From the NCBI GenBank assembly GCA_932182025.1, contig CAKNXK010000023.1, positions 194,126-258,125 on the forward strand: a stretch of DNA of 64,000 nt. The letters are read 5' to 3'. The notes beneath the pieces are model-generated. The model was not told where the DNA came from. It was given only the letters and a program-made list of their open reading frames with translations, and did no database searches. Below, piece by piece: positions 24,958 through 34,292 of the stretch. How positions within the stretch are numbered: position 1 is the stretch's first letter; each line of letters begins with the position of its first letter. This stretch comes from an uncultured Candidatus Melainabacteria bacterium. GTDB lineage: Bacteria > Cyanobacteriota > Vampirovibrionia > Gastranaerophilales > Gastranaerophilaceae. The translations under genes and the position numbers were made by a program.

Positions 24958-27783
24958 ATGAGTAATAAATATGATGCGATTAGAGATATTATTTTAAGAA
25001 ATATTCCTGACTCAGGAAACTATCCAAGTTCTATCAAAGGAGTACAACTCGTAAGAAGAGATAATCCAACTGATTTTGCAAAGTGTTTTTATGAACCTTG
25101 CTGTATTTTTGTTTTGCAAGGTAAAAAACAAATTATCTATGGAGAAAATAATCTCATCTACAAAAGAGGAAACTTTGTTGTCTCCTGCGCAGATATTCCT
25201 GCTTCATGCAGAGTTATGGAAGCAACTGCCAATGAGCAGTTTGTTATACTTGTGCTTGAAATTGATTCTAATATAATTTCAGATTTAATACTTGAAACGA
25301 AGCTCTCCCAATCCGTAAACAAAGAAGACAAATCTCTTGCTATCGCAGATTGTGATGAAAGTTTACTTGATGCTTTTTATCGTCTGGCACAATTAATAGA
25401 AAAACCTCAAGATGAAATCTTATCTTCAATTTTGATTAAAGAAATTTATTACAGACTGTTAACCGGACCTTTAGGAAACCAGCTTCGCTTAATTAATACC
25501 AAAGGAACAAACTCTAATCAAATAGCACAAGCTATTCGCTATTTAAAAAAGAATTTTAACGAAAAACTAAACGTTGATGATATTGCCGGCAAAGTAAATA
25601 TGGCTTCATCTTCTTTTTATAGAAATTTTAAAAAAGTAACACAAGTAAGTCCTTTGCAATACCAAAAACAGTTGAGATTGTATGAAGCACAAAGATTAAT
25701 GATATCCGATAACCATAATGCCGAAACAGCGAGTTATATTGTAGGTTACGAAAGTCCCACACAGTTCAGCAGAGAATATAAAAAAATGTTTGGCAATCCT
25801 CCTAAAACAGATATTAAAAAATTAGTTTATAAATTTATTATAATATTTTTCATAATAGTTGGATTTTTTAATAATACAGCTTTTGCCGAAGATGGTGCCA
25901 AAATTAGAAAAGAAATTTTCAATTCTATTACAGAAATTTATGGTAAAAATAATGCGGAAGAAATTTATAACAAAGTAATGGTTCAGGCTGATAGCGCGAT
26001 TTCCTCACGTTCAAAAGAACTTATAGAACAAGATAAAACCAGAACATCAGATTGGTACAAAGATGAAATCATCTATATGTTTTACGTTGACCAGTTTGGA
26101 ACAGTTCAACAAGATAAAGAAAATACCTTCAAAGACACAGCAATGATGCTTGATTATTTAAAAGACTTAGGGGTAACAACTCTATACATGCTTCCTTTTG
26201 CAGAAAGTCCTATGAATGATGCTGGTTTTGATGTAAAAAACCCTAAAAACGTTAGAAAAGAACTTGGCGGATTAGAAGAATTTAATACTTTTATTAAAGC
26301 TGCAAAAAAAGAAGGATTTAAAATCAAGGCTGATTTAGTCCTAAATCACCTGTCACAAGAACATGAATGGTTCAAAAAAATTGAAGCTGGAGACGAATCA
26401 GCTTTAGAATATTTTGTATACACTGATACAATGCCTGAATACAAAAAATATCAGGACGAAAAACTTGGAACAGTTGTCGAATATACAGAAAAAGATGGCT
26501 CAATTTCAAAACGAAGACTAATTTTTCCTGAATCAGTCGAAAATAATTACAGAAAAGTAGAAGTTAACGGAAAAGATTATTATATCTATCATACATTTTA
26601 CCCGTTCCAGCTTGATATAAATTGGAATAATCCTGAAGTATTATACTATGAGCTTGAGACAATTTCGCACTGGGCAAATCTTGGAATAGATATTTTCAGA
26701 ATGGATGCAATCCCTTACCTTTCCAAGCAAGCAGGCACAAATGCAGAAAATCTCCCTCAAACTCATGCAATTGTAAGGCTATTAAGTGATTATATTCAGC
26801 TTACAGCCCCATCCAGTGTTATTCAAGTTGAGGCATGCCAGCCACCAAAAGATTTAATTCAATATTTTGGAAAAGAAAGAGATGTTGAAATATACATTGA
26901 TGAAGAAATAAAAAAATTAAAACGAACTAATGAAGCACAAATTGCATATAATTTCCCCTACATGCCTGCAATATGGGCTAGTCTGGTAACCGAAGATAAA
27001 AAATATTTCATTGATGCATACAAAAAAACTCCGGAAATACCTAAAACAGCTGCTTGGGGAATATTTTTGAGGGTTCATGATGAATTAACTCTAGAGATGG
27101 TTAGTCCTGAAGTAAGAGAAATTCTCTTCAATGATTTAGTCAAAAAAGGGGAGAATTTTAGAAACGGATTTGGGGTATCAGGTAGACTCGCAAATTTTCT
27201 TGATAAAAATCCTAACAGAATAGAAACTGCTTTTTCTATTTTATTGTCACTTCCCGGAATACCTATAATTTATTATGGTGATGAGGTTGGAGTTGCAAAT
27301 AATTACGAAAACGCAAAACAATCTGCACTTAAAAGAAATTTACACAACCTGATTTCAGCATTCGACTCAAGAGATATAAATAGAGGAATAGTGCCTGCAA
27401 AGGTATTTTACGGTTCAACAAAGGGTTATTACGAATTTAATTCCAGAGTATATGAGAAAGTAAAAAACCTTATTGCACTAAGAAAACAGCTCCCAGTCAT
27501 GGCTAACGGAGATTTTGAAATCCTCAAAACTAAATCAAAAAGCAATTTTGCTTATATCAGAAAAAACAAAGACTCTCAAATACTTGTAATTAATAATCTC
27601 TCAAAAGAAAAATTAATTGCAGAAGTAACACTTCCTACAAATATTATACTTAAGAACGAAGGTCATATTACCAGTTTAAAAAATTTGATTAATAATGATA
27701 ATATTAGGGTAAATATCTCTTTGCAAAGCAAAACAATGCATTTAAGAGTCGCACCATATCAAGTTTTGTGGTTAGAATTATAG
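24958..27783 (+). CDS. AraC-family regulator fused through a membrane/signal segment to a trehalose-synthase-like GH13 enzyme
   Basis: This is one continuous frame of 941 residues. Residues 1-170 are an AraC N-terminal sensing domain and 185-285 a double HTH (LNVDDIAGKVNMASSSFYRN, YIVGYESPTQFSREYKKMFG). Residues 289-309 are a hydrophobic run ending NNTAFAED, like a signal peptide. Residues 365-941 are GH13: KADLVLNH, GIDIFRMDAIPYL (nucleophile D583), VIQVEACQP (acid E625), FLRVHDELTLE (D708), then SLPGIPIIYYGDEVG. The HDELTLE block points to trehalose synthase (GH13_16). The AraC part fits control of the divergent cupin-flavodoxin pair. No stop, frameshift or good second start separates the halves, though Met277 could start a secreted enzyme alone. 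The family calls are firm; the fusion's biology is open. Confidence 0.88.
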   Translation: MSNKYDAIRDIILRNIPDSGNYPSSIKGVQLVRRDNPTDFAKCFYEPCCIFVLQGKKQIIYGENNLIYKRGNFVVSCADIPASCRVMEATANEQFVILVLEIDSNIISDLILETKLSQSVNKEDKSLAIADCDESLLDAFYRLAQLIEKPQDEILSSILIKEIYYRLLTGPLGNQLRLINTKGTNSNQIAQAIRYLKKNFNEKLNVDDIAGKVNMASSSFYRNFKKVTQVSPLQYQKQLRLYEAQRLMISDNHNAETASYIVGYESPTQFSREYKKMFGNPPKTDIKKLVYKFIIIFFIIVGFFNNTAFAEDGAKIRKEIFNSITEIYGKNNAEEIYNKVMVQADSAISSRSKELIEQDKTRTSDWYKDEIIYMFYVDQFGTVQQDKENTFKDTAMMLDYLKDLGVTTLYMLPFAESPMNDAGFDVKNPKNVRKELGGLEEFNTFIKAAKKEGFKIKADLVLNHLSQEHEWFKKIEAGDESALEYFVYTDTMPEYKKYQDEKLGTVVEYTEKDGSISKRRLIFPESVENNYRKVEVNGKDYYIYHTFYPFQLDINWNNPEVLYYELETISHWANLGIDIFRMDAIPYLSKQAGTNAENLPQTHAIVRLLSDYIQLTAPSSVIQVEACQPPKDLIQYFGKERDVEIYIDEEIKKLKRTNEAQIAYNFPYMPAIWASLVTEDKKYFIDAYKKTPEIPKTAAWGIFLRVHDELTLEMVSPEVREILFNDLVKKGENFRNGFGVSGRLANFLDKNPNRIETAFSILLSLPGIPIIYYGDEVGVANNYENAKQSALKRNLHNLISAFDSRDINRGIVPAKVFYGSTKGYYEFNSRVYEKVKNLIALRKQLPVMANGDFEILKTKSKSNFAYIRKNKDSQILVINNLSKEKLIAEVTLPTNIILKNEGHITSLKNLINNDNIRVNISLQSKTMHLRVAPYQVLWLEL

Positions 27784-27792
27784 GAGTTTGAA

Positions 27793-28857
27793 GTGGCACA
27801 AATTTTAAATTATATAAATGTATTCAGAGGACTTGCAATTTTACTAATTATAATGGGACACGTTATGCAAATTGGCGAACCTTCAAGCTTGGTCCACAAA
27901 ATTAATTGCGAAATAGTATGCGGAGGAACGGCGCTATTTATATTTATTTCAGGATTTTTATTCCAACATCTTTCTTACAAGTTTGAATACAAAAATTATT
28001 TATCAAAGAAATGGACAAACGTAATAATGCCTTATTTATTCACAGCAATTCCTGGATTATTATTTTGTTTTTGCTGTCCAATATTATATAAAAACGCATT
28101 TAACGGTTTAAATATTTTTGCACAAATACCAATCCTGCTTTCCATAGGAAGAGTACATAATGTTCCTACCTGGTTTATCCCAATGATAGTGATTTTCTTT
28201 ATATTTTCCTGGGTATTTCTTAAACTTGAAAAGAAAAATATTTTATACAAACTTCTGCCGTTATTACTACTGTTAACGATTTTCATCCCGCGTGGTTCAG
28301 CTGAGTATCAGGATACAATTGGCTTAAGTTATGCAGCAAAATACTGGGTTTTTGCAAGATATATTTTAATGGGTTTTGTACATTTTCTATCTTTATATGT
28401 TTTAGGGATGTATTGTTCGGCGAACAAAAATATGATTGATAAATTTTATGATAAAAGATTATTTTTATGGATTGGAATGTTATTAACTGCTGTTGCGGAT
28501 ATATATTTTGGCTGGGAAAATTTCACTATTTCAAAAACATTCTTAACCCTTCTTGTTTTAGGGTATTTAAAACACTATGATGAATTTATACTCTCGCATA
28601 AAAAAACAAATGCAGTGTTAGATTTTATTGCAAAATATAGTTTTGGAATATTTTTTGTACACTGGTACTGGCTGTTTATTTATAATCAGATTTTTCATGT
28701 TCAAGAAGTCATTCCGGTAGGAGAACACAGTATTTTTTATGTATTATTACTTGTAATAATTAGATTTTTTGCAGTTGCTGCATTATCAATACTTTCATTA
28801 TTCCTTATTAAAAGTCTGGTCAAAGATGGAAATTCCAGAAAGTTTATTGGGGTTTAA
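27793..28857 (+). CDS. Acyltransferase 3 family membrane protein
   Basis: A 354-residue protein with about ten hydrophobic segments. The N-terminus YINVFRGLAILLIIMGH has the catalytic-type Arg and His of acyltransferase family 3 (OafA/NodX), and GTALFIFISGFLF follows. These enzymes acetylate or otherwise acylate sugars of surface polysaccharides or lipids at the inner membrane. Translation starts at GTG with TAGGAG 6 bases upstream, 9 bases after the AraC-GH13 stop, so the two form an operon. The 3' end overlaps the convergent YkgJ-type gene by 14 bases. Confidence 0.85.
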   Translation: MAQILNYINVFRGLAILLIIMGHVMQIGEPSSLVHKINCEIVCGGTALFIFISGFLFQHLSYKFEYKNYLSKKWTNVIMPYLFTAIPGLLFCFCCPILYKNAFNGLNIFAQIPILLSIGRVHNVPTWFIPMIVIFFIFSWVFLKLEKKNILYKLLPLLLLLTIFIPRGSAEYQDTIGLSYAAKYWVFARYILMGFVHFLSLYVLGMYCSANKNMIDKFYDKRLFLWIGMLLTAVADIYFGWENFTISKTFLTLLVLGYLKHYDEFILSHKKTNAVLDFIAKYSFGIFFVHWYWLFIYNQIFHVQEVIPVGEHSIFYVLLLVIIRFFAVAALSILSLFLIKSLVKDGNSRKFIGV

Positions 28858-29428
28858 TAAACCATTCAATCAAAGGCTTTTTGTCTCCGAAGTTAAAATC
28901 AAATTCTTTTTCAAATTCTGGATTAGTTAAAAATTCATAACTTACATTAAACGCTGTTGGTTCTTCTTCAACCCCTAATTGTGCATATTTTTCCGGAGAA
29001 ACTTTGCTCGTTTCATAATCTACAACATTAGAATAATTTAGTCCGTCAAAACAACAGAATGGAACTTTTATACCGTCTTTTTGCTGTGTCATGAGCCCAA
29101 AAGCACGACACACAACTCCTCTATAATCATATACAGAACACTCATTATTAATCAAAAAAGGGCAATCGTAACGAAACCTATCACCTTTAAACTCTTCTCT
29201 TGTTTTAAGAGTTTTTACAATATTTTTAGCAATTTCTTCTTGCGCTTCATCTGATAAAAAAAACATACCTGACATAAGATATCTCATCTCAATAGCCGAA
29301 TAAGGAAAAATTGCATTCTGACAGCATTTAGAGCAGCCTTTTTTACAAGATATAAACGGTTTTTGACTCTCAAAAAATTTATTTAGTTTTTTCTCTATGA
29401 AGTTCAAATAATTAATATAGTTTTCCAT
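28844..29428 (-). CDS. YkgJ family cysteine-cluster protein
   Basis: This 194-residue cytoplasmic protein binds a metal or iron-sulfur cluster through cysteines: ISCKKGCSKCCQNAIF (CxxxCxxCC), then YDCPFLINNECSVYDYRGVV and CRAFGL, the standard YkgJ (PF03692) spacing. The role of the family is not established; a link to Fe-S or zinc handling is usual. It is downstream of pgi on the same strand but separated by a strong bidirectional terminator, so it has its own promoter or depends on read-through. Confidence 0.85.
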   Translation of the reverse strand: MENYINYLNFIEKKLNKFFESQKPFISCKKGCSKCCQNAIFPYSAIEMRYLMSGMFFLSDEAQEEIAKNIVKTLKTREEFKGDRFRYDCPFLINNECSVYDYRGVVCRAFGLMTQQKDGIKVPFCCFDGLNYSNVVDYETSKVSPEKYAQLGVEEEPTAFNVSYEFLTNPEFEKEFDFNFGDKKPLIEWFIKPQ

Positions 29429-29442
29429 AATATTCTCATAAA

Positions 29443-29474
29443 AAAATCGGGTCTTTATATAAAGACCCGATTTT
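29443..29474. terminator. Strong bidirectional intrinsic terminator
   Basis: A perfect 14-bp stem AAAATCGGGTCTTT / AAAGACCCGATTTT with an ATAT loop and A/T tracts on both sides, directly after the pgi stop (minus strand). Confidence 0.85.
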
Positions 29475-29482
29475 AAGCTTAG

Positions 29483-30814
29483 TTAAGAAATTCTTCCTGC
29501 TACAACAACATCTTTACCATCTGCTTGAGGTTTAAGATTCTTTTTGTATACTTCAACGTGTGGTTGTAATACACTTTCAAGAACTTCAGGCATTGAAGAT
29601 GAGTTCATAACTTTTTCAATAATTTCCTGATAAACAGTTGCAAATGCTCTTGCTTGAACCAAAGCTCCGGCAGAAGCAGGAGTTAATCCAAGTTTTGAGG
29701 TTTCAACATGTTCACAGAAGAAAGAACCTGCATTAGAATATGATTTTGACAACGCGCCAATATATCCTTCTGCATTTTCACGACATACACCGGTATCAAC
29801 AGGAACTGTTAGAGCAAAAGCAAATTTGTTTGCAGGATTAAAATGTGCTTCTGATGAGTGGTGCATAGCATCCGGAACTTTTGCAATCTGTTTAAGAGTA
29901 TCTTTGATTGATTCGTTCTGCATTTGTGCATGCCAGTTAGCAGTGAATTCAAACATTGAACCTAAATATTGGTGAACAGAAGTTTGAATATTTTCTGATT
30001 TAGCCCAAGCCCAGAAAGAAGCTTGTGCAAAAGGCATATTTTTAGATGCGTCTTTTGACATAGCAACTTCTGACATTTTTTGAGCAGAAGCTAACATTGA
30101 TTTCATATCTTCTTTTGACATACCTGCAAAAGCAAGCGTAAATAATGAGTGGTCATCCAAAGCTGAAAATCTTCCGCCAACATCATCATGGATAAATAAA
30201 TCGCCTAACCAGCCTTCTGAATCAGAAGTTCTTCTAAGTTCACTTTTTTCAGCGTTTTTATCAGTTACTGCAACAAAGTGTTTTGCTGTAAGTTTTTTAG
30301 CTTCTTCCAAAGAATTACCTTTAGCAACGTAAGCATCTTCTAGCATTTTTTTAATTCTTAAGAAACCATCTTTAGTTTCGAAAGTTGAACCTGATTTAGA
30401 AGCAACCATATAGTTTGATTTAGTTACATCATTACCTAGTCTTGACATAAATCTTGCAAAGCTAACTGAATCAACATCAGAATAGAACAAGATTTTATCG
30501 CCGTTAATGTTCAAACCGTTAAGGCTAAGCATGTTTTCAACAGTGTGTTTAGAACCCCCAATACCAAGTACTGTTAGGATTTCTGCACCTGTTTGAGATT
30601 TTAGTTTATCAGCCATAGAGTAGATATCATCTAATCTCAAGATTTGGTTTTCAGGTAAGTTTACCCAGTTCAAGAACTGTCCTGCTTGATTAGCTCTTTT
30701 TGAGAACTCATCGATTACAACAGACATTGTATTTTCTAATTTAGAAATATCTGCATTAAAAAATTCTGTTTTAATTCCAAGACCGGAATCAACTGCGCTT
30801 AAATTTAATACCAT
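29483..30814 (-). CDS. pgi: Glucose-6-phosphate isomerase
   Basis: A 443-residue enzyme that interconverts glucose-6-phosphate and fructose-6-phosphate in glycolysis. The SIS-type sugar-phosphate fold is visible in TVLGIGGSKHTVENMLSLNG (residues ~80-100), VASKSGSTFETKDGFLRIKK (~140) and GGRFSALDDHSLFTLAFAG (~215). These match PGI of the bacterial SIS type, somewhat shorter than the 550-residue enterobacterial form. The start is preceded by GGAGGAT. It is monocistronic, with the terminator right after the stop. Confidence 0.9.
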   Translation of the reverse strand: MVLNLSAVDSGLGIKTEFFNADISKLENTMSVVIDEFSKRANQAGQFLNWVNLPENQILRLDDIYSMADKLKSQTGAEILTVLGIGGSKHTVENMLSLNGLNINGDKILFYSDVDSVSFARFMSRLGNDVTKSNYMVASKSGSTFETKDGFLRIKKMLEDAYVAKGNSLEEAKKLTAKHFVAVTDKNAEKSELRRTSDSEGWLGDLFIHDDVGGRFSALDDHSLFTLAFAGMSKEDMKSMLASAQKMSEVAMSKDASKNMPFAQASFWAWAKSENIQTSVHQYLGSMFEFTANWHAQMQNESIKDTLKQIAKVPDAMHHSSEAHFNPANKFAFALTVPVDTGVCRENAEGYIGALSKSYSNAGSFFCEHVETSKLGLTPASAGALVQARAFATVYQEIIEKVMNSSSMPEVLESVLQPHVEVYKKNLKPQADGKDVVVAGRIS

Positions 30815-30883
30815 AATTTATCCTCCAGTATTATACTGATATAAGCATACAATAAATAAAAGATAAAAAAAAGATAATTAAAA

Positions 30884-31249
30884 TTACAAATATTTATTTA
30901 TAATTTCAACAATCCTGACAGTTTTCAAATCACCATTTTTATTAATATATTGATAAACACCACCCTCAGCAAAACATTCATTTCTTTTGATTTTTACAAG
31001 TTGATTGTCTACATAATTATTATTGGGTGTAATATATACCAATCTACCATCCAATTGGCAAGCTAGCTGATAACTACTATAGCTCCAATTAACAGAAGGA
31101 CATATAAAGCCAAGGGCAGCGTTATCTAATAACGGCTGTAATATAAAAATATTTGAACCGGATGTACAAGCAGGATTTTTTTCAGCACAAAACACATCAC
31201 ACATCGCCAAACTGATAAAAACAGCCAAAAAACATAAAAAATTTTTCAT
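30884..31249 (-). CDS. Small secreted protein of unknown function, ~121 aa
   Basis: Residues 1-21 are a signal peptide (MKNFLCFLAVFISLAMCDVF, CA). The mature part of ~100 residues has several cysteines (ACTSG, FICPSVNW, LACQLDG, NECFAEGG) suggesting disulfide bonds outside the cytoplasm. ATG at 31249 is used since GGAG is 6 bases upstream. I recognise no family. It is transcribed toward pgi but has an A/T-rich gap and so may be separate. Confidence 0.7.
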   Translation of the reverse strand: MKNFLCFLAVFISLAMCDVFCAEKNPACTSGSNIFILQPLLDNAALGFICPSVNWSYSSYQLACQLDGRLVYITPNNNYVDNQLVKIKRNECFAEGGVYQYINKNGDLKTVRIVEIINKYL

Positions 31250-31334
31250 AAAACACTCCATTTAATTATTTTGCTGATTATAACATAATAAGTAAAATAC
31301 ATATTATAGGCTGATTGGCGAGTATTTTTACAAT

Positions 31335-31359
31335 AAAAAAGAGCCCCTCAAGGACTCTT
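31335..31359 (-). terminator. Terminator after the displaced tRNA-Gly 3' fragment
   Basis: Minus strand: AAGAGTCC-TTGAG-GGGCTCTT (one mismatch) then TTTTTT. It was probably the original terminator of tRNA-Gly before the element at 31364-34400 inserted. Confidence 0.6.
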
Positions 31360-31363
31360 CTTT

Positions 31364-31409
31364 ATGGAGCGGAAGACGAGACTCGAACTCGCGACAGTCT
31401 GCTTGGAAG
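31364..31409 (-). repeat. Left attachment repeat: 3' part of tRNA-Gly
   Basis: 46 bases identical to 34355-34400, covering the anticodon-stem side, T-arm, acceptor strand and CCA of tRNA-Gly. Beyond it the sequence diverges (TCGGATTTTC instead of GCAGATACTC), so it is not a functional tRNA. Confidence 0.92.
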
Positions 31410-31495
31410 TCGGATTTTCGGTAGGGTGACAGCGGGTAAAACACTATAAACAAAGCTATTCATAAAATACTACTCTAACGCAAAAACTTCGTAAG

Positions 31496-31515
31496 TGGAC
31501 ACAAAATGGACATGA
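31496..31515 (+). repeat. 20-bp repeat, left copy
   Basis: TGGACACAAAATGGACATGA, identical to 34293-34312. It contains TGGACA twice. Position near each end of the element suggests recombinase arm-binding sites. Confidence 0.7.
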
Positions 31516-31526
31516 ATATTTGCAAA

Positions 31527-31669
31527 ATATCCTATCGGATATATTTTTTCACAAAATAAAAAGTTATCCAACCGAAAAGGGCATAACTGGAATACTCCAA
31601 CCCAAAATTCATTCTCGCCAAAGCGATATTTGGATAACTTGTATACTCATGATAATATATTCTCATGAG
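31527..31669. other. Structured non-coding leader before the HEPN gene
   Basis: This stretch has ATATCC-TATC-GGATAT followed by a T-run (terminator-like), then the 11-bp arms AAGTTATCCAA (31561-31571) and TTGGATAACTT (31630-31640) enclosing 58 bases, then CTCATGA / TCATGAG (31646-31652, 31663-31669). No convincing gene lies in 31410-31722. It may be a small RNA or control region of the toxin-like gene. Confidence 0.45.
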
Positions 31670-31722
31670 GTTGTCAATATCAATTTGCTTGTAATGGTAT
31701 TATTTCTTAGGTAGTAGGCTAT

Positions 31723-32517
31723 ATGAATGAATATATTTTAACAGAATTTTCAATTTTTTATCAACGATTAACTGTTGTTGAATTAGCCTTAAAAAATCTA
31801 ATAATAGAAAAATACACTGAAGCCTATGGAGAAAATGCCTATAATGTTTTCTATCGATATATTAAAACGATTCAAGATAAAAGACCGCCAAAAGATAACA
31901 ATTTTATAAAAATTCATGAATCGAAAATGATTTGTGCAGAAAAATTGAACCAAGTTGTTAGTAAAATGTATATTAGCGAACTGTTAAACGTATTTGCTAA
32001 CAGTGTATTTTTGAAAAATAAAAAAGTTAAAAGCAATTTCTTTGCAGAAAAGGTTGAAACAAACACAACGGATTTTCAGCAGAAATGCAAAATACTAAAA
32101 GATTTTAGAAATTGTATTGCTCATTGCAATACTAAAAAATATCAACTGGATAGAAATAAATTTATCAAAGGACTTGTGTATTTTGAAAAAATCTTAAACT
32201 GTAATGTTATTTTAAGCTGTGACCTTATTGATAAAATAAATAAATCAAGAAAACTTTCAGTATCAGAAATTTTGACATTTATCTACAATATTGATAAAAA
32301 GTATTTTAAAGATGACAAACTTCTAATAAGGCTTTTTGACGATATTGCTTTGATAAATGGTTATACTTTTGAAGGTTTACCACAGCGAAAATCGATTATA
32401 AGAGAATATTTCAGAATATTAGAAAAATCAAAGAAAAACGAAGAAATTTATAGTGCAACCTTTGCCAAAAGTAACCAACAAATGACTTTATTCAATAATA
32501 ATTCAATTCTTGAGTAA
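31723..32517 (+). CDS. HEPN-domain Abi-like protein
   Basis: A 264-residue soluble protein, mostly helical. Residues ~127-140 hold FRNCIAHCNT, the R-N-x3-H motif of HEPN ribonucleases and Abi_2/AbiF-type abortive-infection proteins; ELALKNLIIEKYTEAYGENA at the N-terminus also fits that group. Such proteins cut RNA when phage infection is sensed, halting the cell. It is one of two genes carried by the integrase-less tRNA-Gly element, the usual cargo position for defence genes. No separate antitoxin gene is evident nearby. The subfamily assignment is tentative. Confidence 0.72.
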   Translation: MNEYILTEFSIFYQRLTVVELALKNLIIEKYTEAYGENAYNVFYRYIKTIQDKRPPKDNNFIKIHESKMICAEKLNQVVSKMYISELLNVFANSVFLKNKKVKSNFFAEKVETNTTDFQQKCKILKDFRNCIAHCNTKKYQLDRNKFIKGLVYFEKILNCNVILSCDLIDKINKSRKLSVSEILTFIYNIDKKYFKDDKLLIRLFDDIALINGYTFEGLPQRKSIIREYFRILEKSKKNEEIYSATFAKSNQQMTLFNNNSILE

Positions 32518-32630
32518 ACATATTGATATAACCATTAAGGTTTCGGAAATGTAAAAGTTTTGTAATATAGAAGCAATTAGGAGATAAAAAATAACTTTAT
32601 ATAGTTAAGGTTAGTTTTAAAGGTTTTATT

Positions 32631-33761
32631 GTGTCAGATTATTCAGTTACAAATTACAATCCCCAAAAGATTTCTTATATGCAAAATCAGCCTATAAGAA
32701 GCTATGCGCATCCAATGAATAATCAGACAACATCGACCAATTTTAAAGGCACTGCATCACTTGGTTATCCACCAGATACGGTGGAAATTTCTGCTGAGAA
32801 TAAAATCAAAAAACAAGGTATGTCAACAGGAATGAAGGTTTTACTTGGTATAGCAGGAACAGCCATTGCAGCTTATGGCTGCGTTGTCGGACATAGAGCT
32901 TTGAACAAGCCATCAATTGAAAAGGTTGCTAAAAACTTCTCTGAAATATTCAGACGAGATGTTTCAAAAGAAGAAGCACAAAAAATAGCTGATAGATATA
33001 AGGAAATATTTTCTATTAAAGATAAAGACGAATTTTGCAAAAAAATATTTGAACAAATAAAAAAAGATTACGGATATGAAAAAACTGATATTCCACTTGT
33101 TTTTGAAAATCTTGGTGCCGCAAGAGAAGATGGAAAGATAGTTTGGGCTCATTGGAATCCTTTTCACGGAAATGTGGCAATTAATACAGAAGCTTTAAAA
33201 CCTTTAGGAGAGAAATTAAACAAATCCGAACAACAAAAAATTTGTAATACCTTAGTACATGAGTTTCAGCACGTAAAACAAGGTGAATATGCAGCTAGAA
33301 CTAATTTTGAAGAATATTTAAACACTTTATATTCTGACAAAAAAGCCCCTGAAGCAACATTGTTTATTTTAGAAAATTCAAGAGAGTTCATGACCAATTC
33401 CTTGTTGAATAACAAAGAGCTTAATTTTAAAACAAAAGAAGAAGTAGAAAAATTTATTGATAACGCCATAATAAAACTTAAAAACGATACTTATAAATCT
33501 GACAATGTAATTATGGATATAATAAGTTCAGTAAAAAATGATCGTCAAGAAGCTGCGAAATCGATTTTTGGAGAATACGAAAAGTTTAAACCAAATAGCG
33601 AAGAATATAAAAAAGGGTTAAGTTATCTTGATTGTTATAAAACATATAATAACAATAATATGGAAATATATAACAACGCTATTATAGAAAAAGAAGCTTT
33701 TGGAACTGAAGATAAAATTAACAATTTATACAACTATATAGCTTCAATTTGGCGTTTATAA
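32631..33761 (+). CDS. Putative zinc metallopeptidase-like protein with N-terminal NFKG peptide
   Basis: 376 residues starting at GTG. The N-terminal ~60 residues are disordered and carry TSTNFKGTASL, a short peptide seen in other proteins of this window. Residues ~65-80 (TGMKVLLGIAGTAIAAYGCV) form one hydrophobic helix. Residues ~205-215 contain NTLVHEFQHVKQGEY, an HExxH zinc-protease motif, with a downstream Glu in IIEKEAFG that could be the third ligand. The rest is helical and charged. Possibly a surface- or membrane-anchored protease, or a toxin-like cargo gene of the tRNA-Gly element. The substrate is unknown. Confidence 0.68.
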   Translation: MSDYSVTNYNPQKISYMQNQPIRSYAHPMNNQTTSTNFKGTASLGYPPDTVEISAENKIKKQGMSTGMKVLLGIAGTAIAAYGCVVGHRALNKPSIEKVAKNFSEIFRRDVSKEEAQKIADRYKEIFSIKDKDEFCKKIFEQIKKDYGYEKTDIPLVFENLGAAREDGKIVWAHWNPFHGNVAINTEALKPLGEKLNKSEQQKICNTLVHEFQHVKQGEYAARTNFEEYLNTLYSDKKAPEATLFILENSREFMTNSLLNNKELNFKTKEEVEKFIDNAIIKLKNDTYKSDNVIMDIISSVKNDRQEAAKSIFGEYEKFKPNSEEYKKGLSYLDCYKTYNNNNMEIYNNAIIEKEAFGTEDKINNLYNYIASIWRL

Positions 33762-34148
33762 AAATTACTGTTCAAAACTCAATAATATCAACAAAATTCT
33801 CAATGACCCGTATATGGAGGGGTAAATATATTCCAGCCTGTATAAAACCTACAAGGTTAGAGTGGAAAGAAGGGAAATAAATAACCAACATAATAATAAC
33901 ACCAAAGACCAATAACATAAGCAGGTACTTCTTATTTGTGGTGATGTTATTTTCATGTAACCTTATATAATTTCATGTTAATTAAGATAAAATTAAGTAA
34001 TTAGTTTCTAATAGGTACATGACCACCACATAATAAGAAATTCAAGTATTTACTGCATGTTACTGCTATACAATATTTATCAGCCATTTTTAAGAGGTTG
34101 TAAATTACATTGTGTTGTGGTTATTTTCCCCCATTATCCCACACATTA

Positions 34149-34184
34149 CCCCTCACCCCAACCCTCTCCCACAAGGGGCGAGGG
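34149..34184. repeat. Widespread-type intergenic hairpin repeat
   Basis: CCCTCACCCC (34150-34159) pairs with GGGGCGAGGG (34175-34184) with one mismatch, separated by AACCCTCTCCCACAA. It is the familiar CCCTCACCCCAACCCTCTCCC intergenic repeat type found in many bacterial genomes and is clearly more GC-rich than its surroundings. The gap 33762-34292 otherwise holds only A/T-rich sequence with no supported gene. Confidence 0.7.
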
Positions 34185-34292
34185 AACTACAATGCGTTAC
34201 GCTCATGCTGTGCCAAAAAGAAAGCTTGAAGCAATCGAAGTTTTAAATTCATACCGTTGAGTTTTGTTTAGTTTTTTACGCAATTTTAATAA

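Noticed and set aside
31364..31440. A second tRNA-Gly gene
   Set aside because: Only 46 bases match; the D-arm and 5' acceptor strand are absent, so it is the displaced attachment repeat.
31520..31714. Open frame of 64 residues before the HEPN gene, considered as a possible antitoxin
   Set aside because: No ribosome site, it is covered by inverted repeats, and the composition is not protein-like.
34057..34260. Open frame encoding a 67-residue protein with YPSPQPSPTRGEG
   Set aside because: The peptide is a translation of the common CCCTCACCCCAACCCTCTCCC intergenic repeat, and there is no ribosome site or family match.
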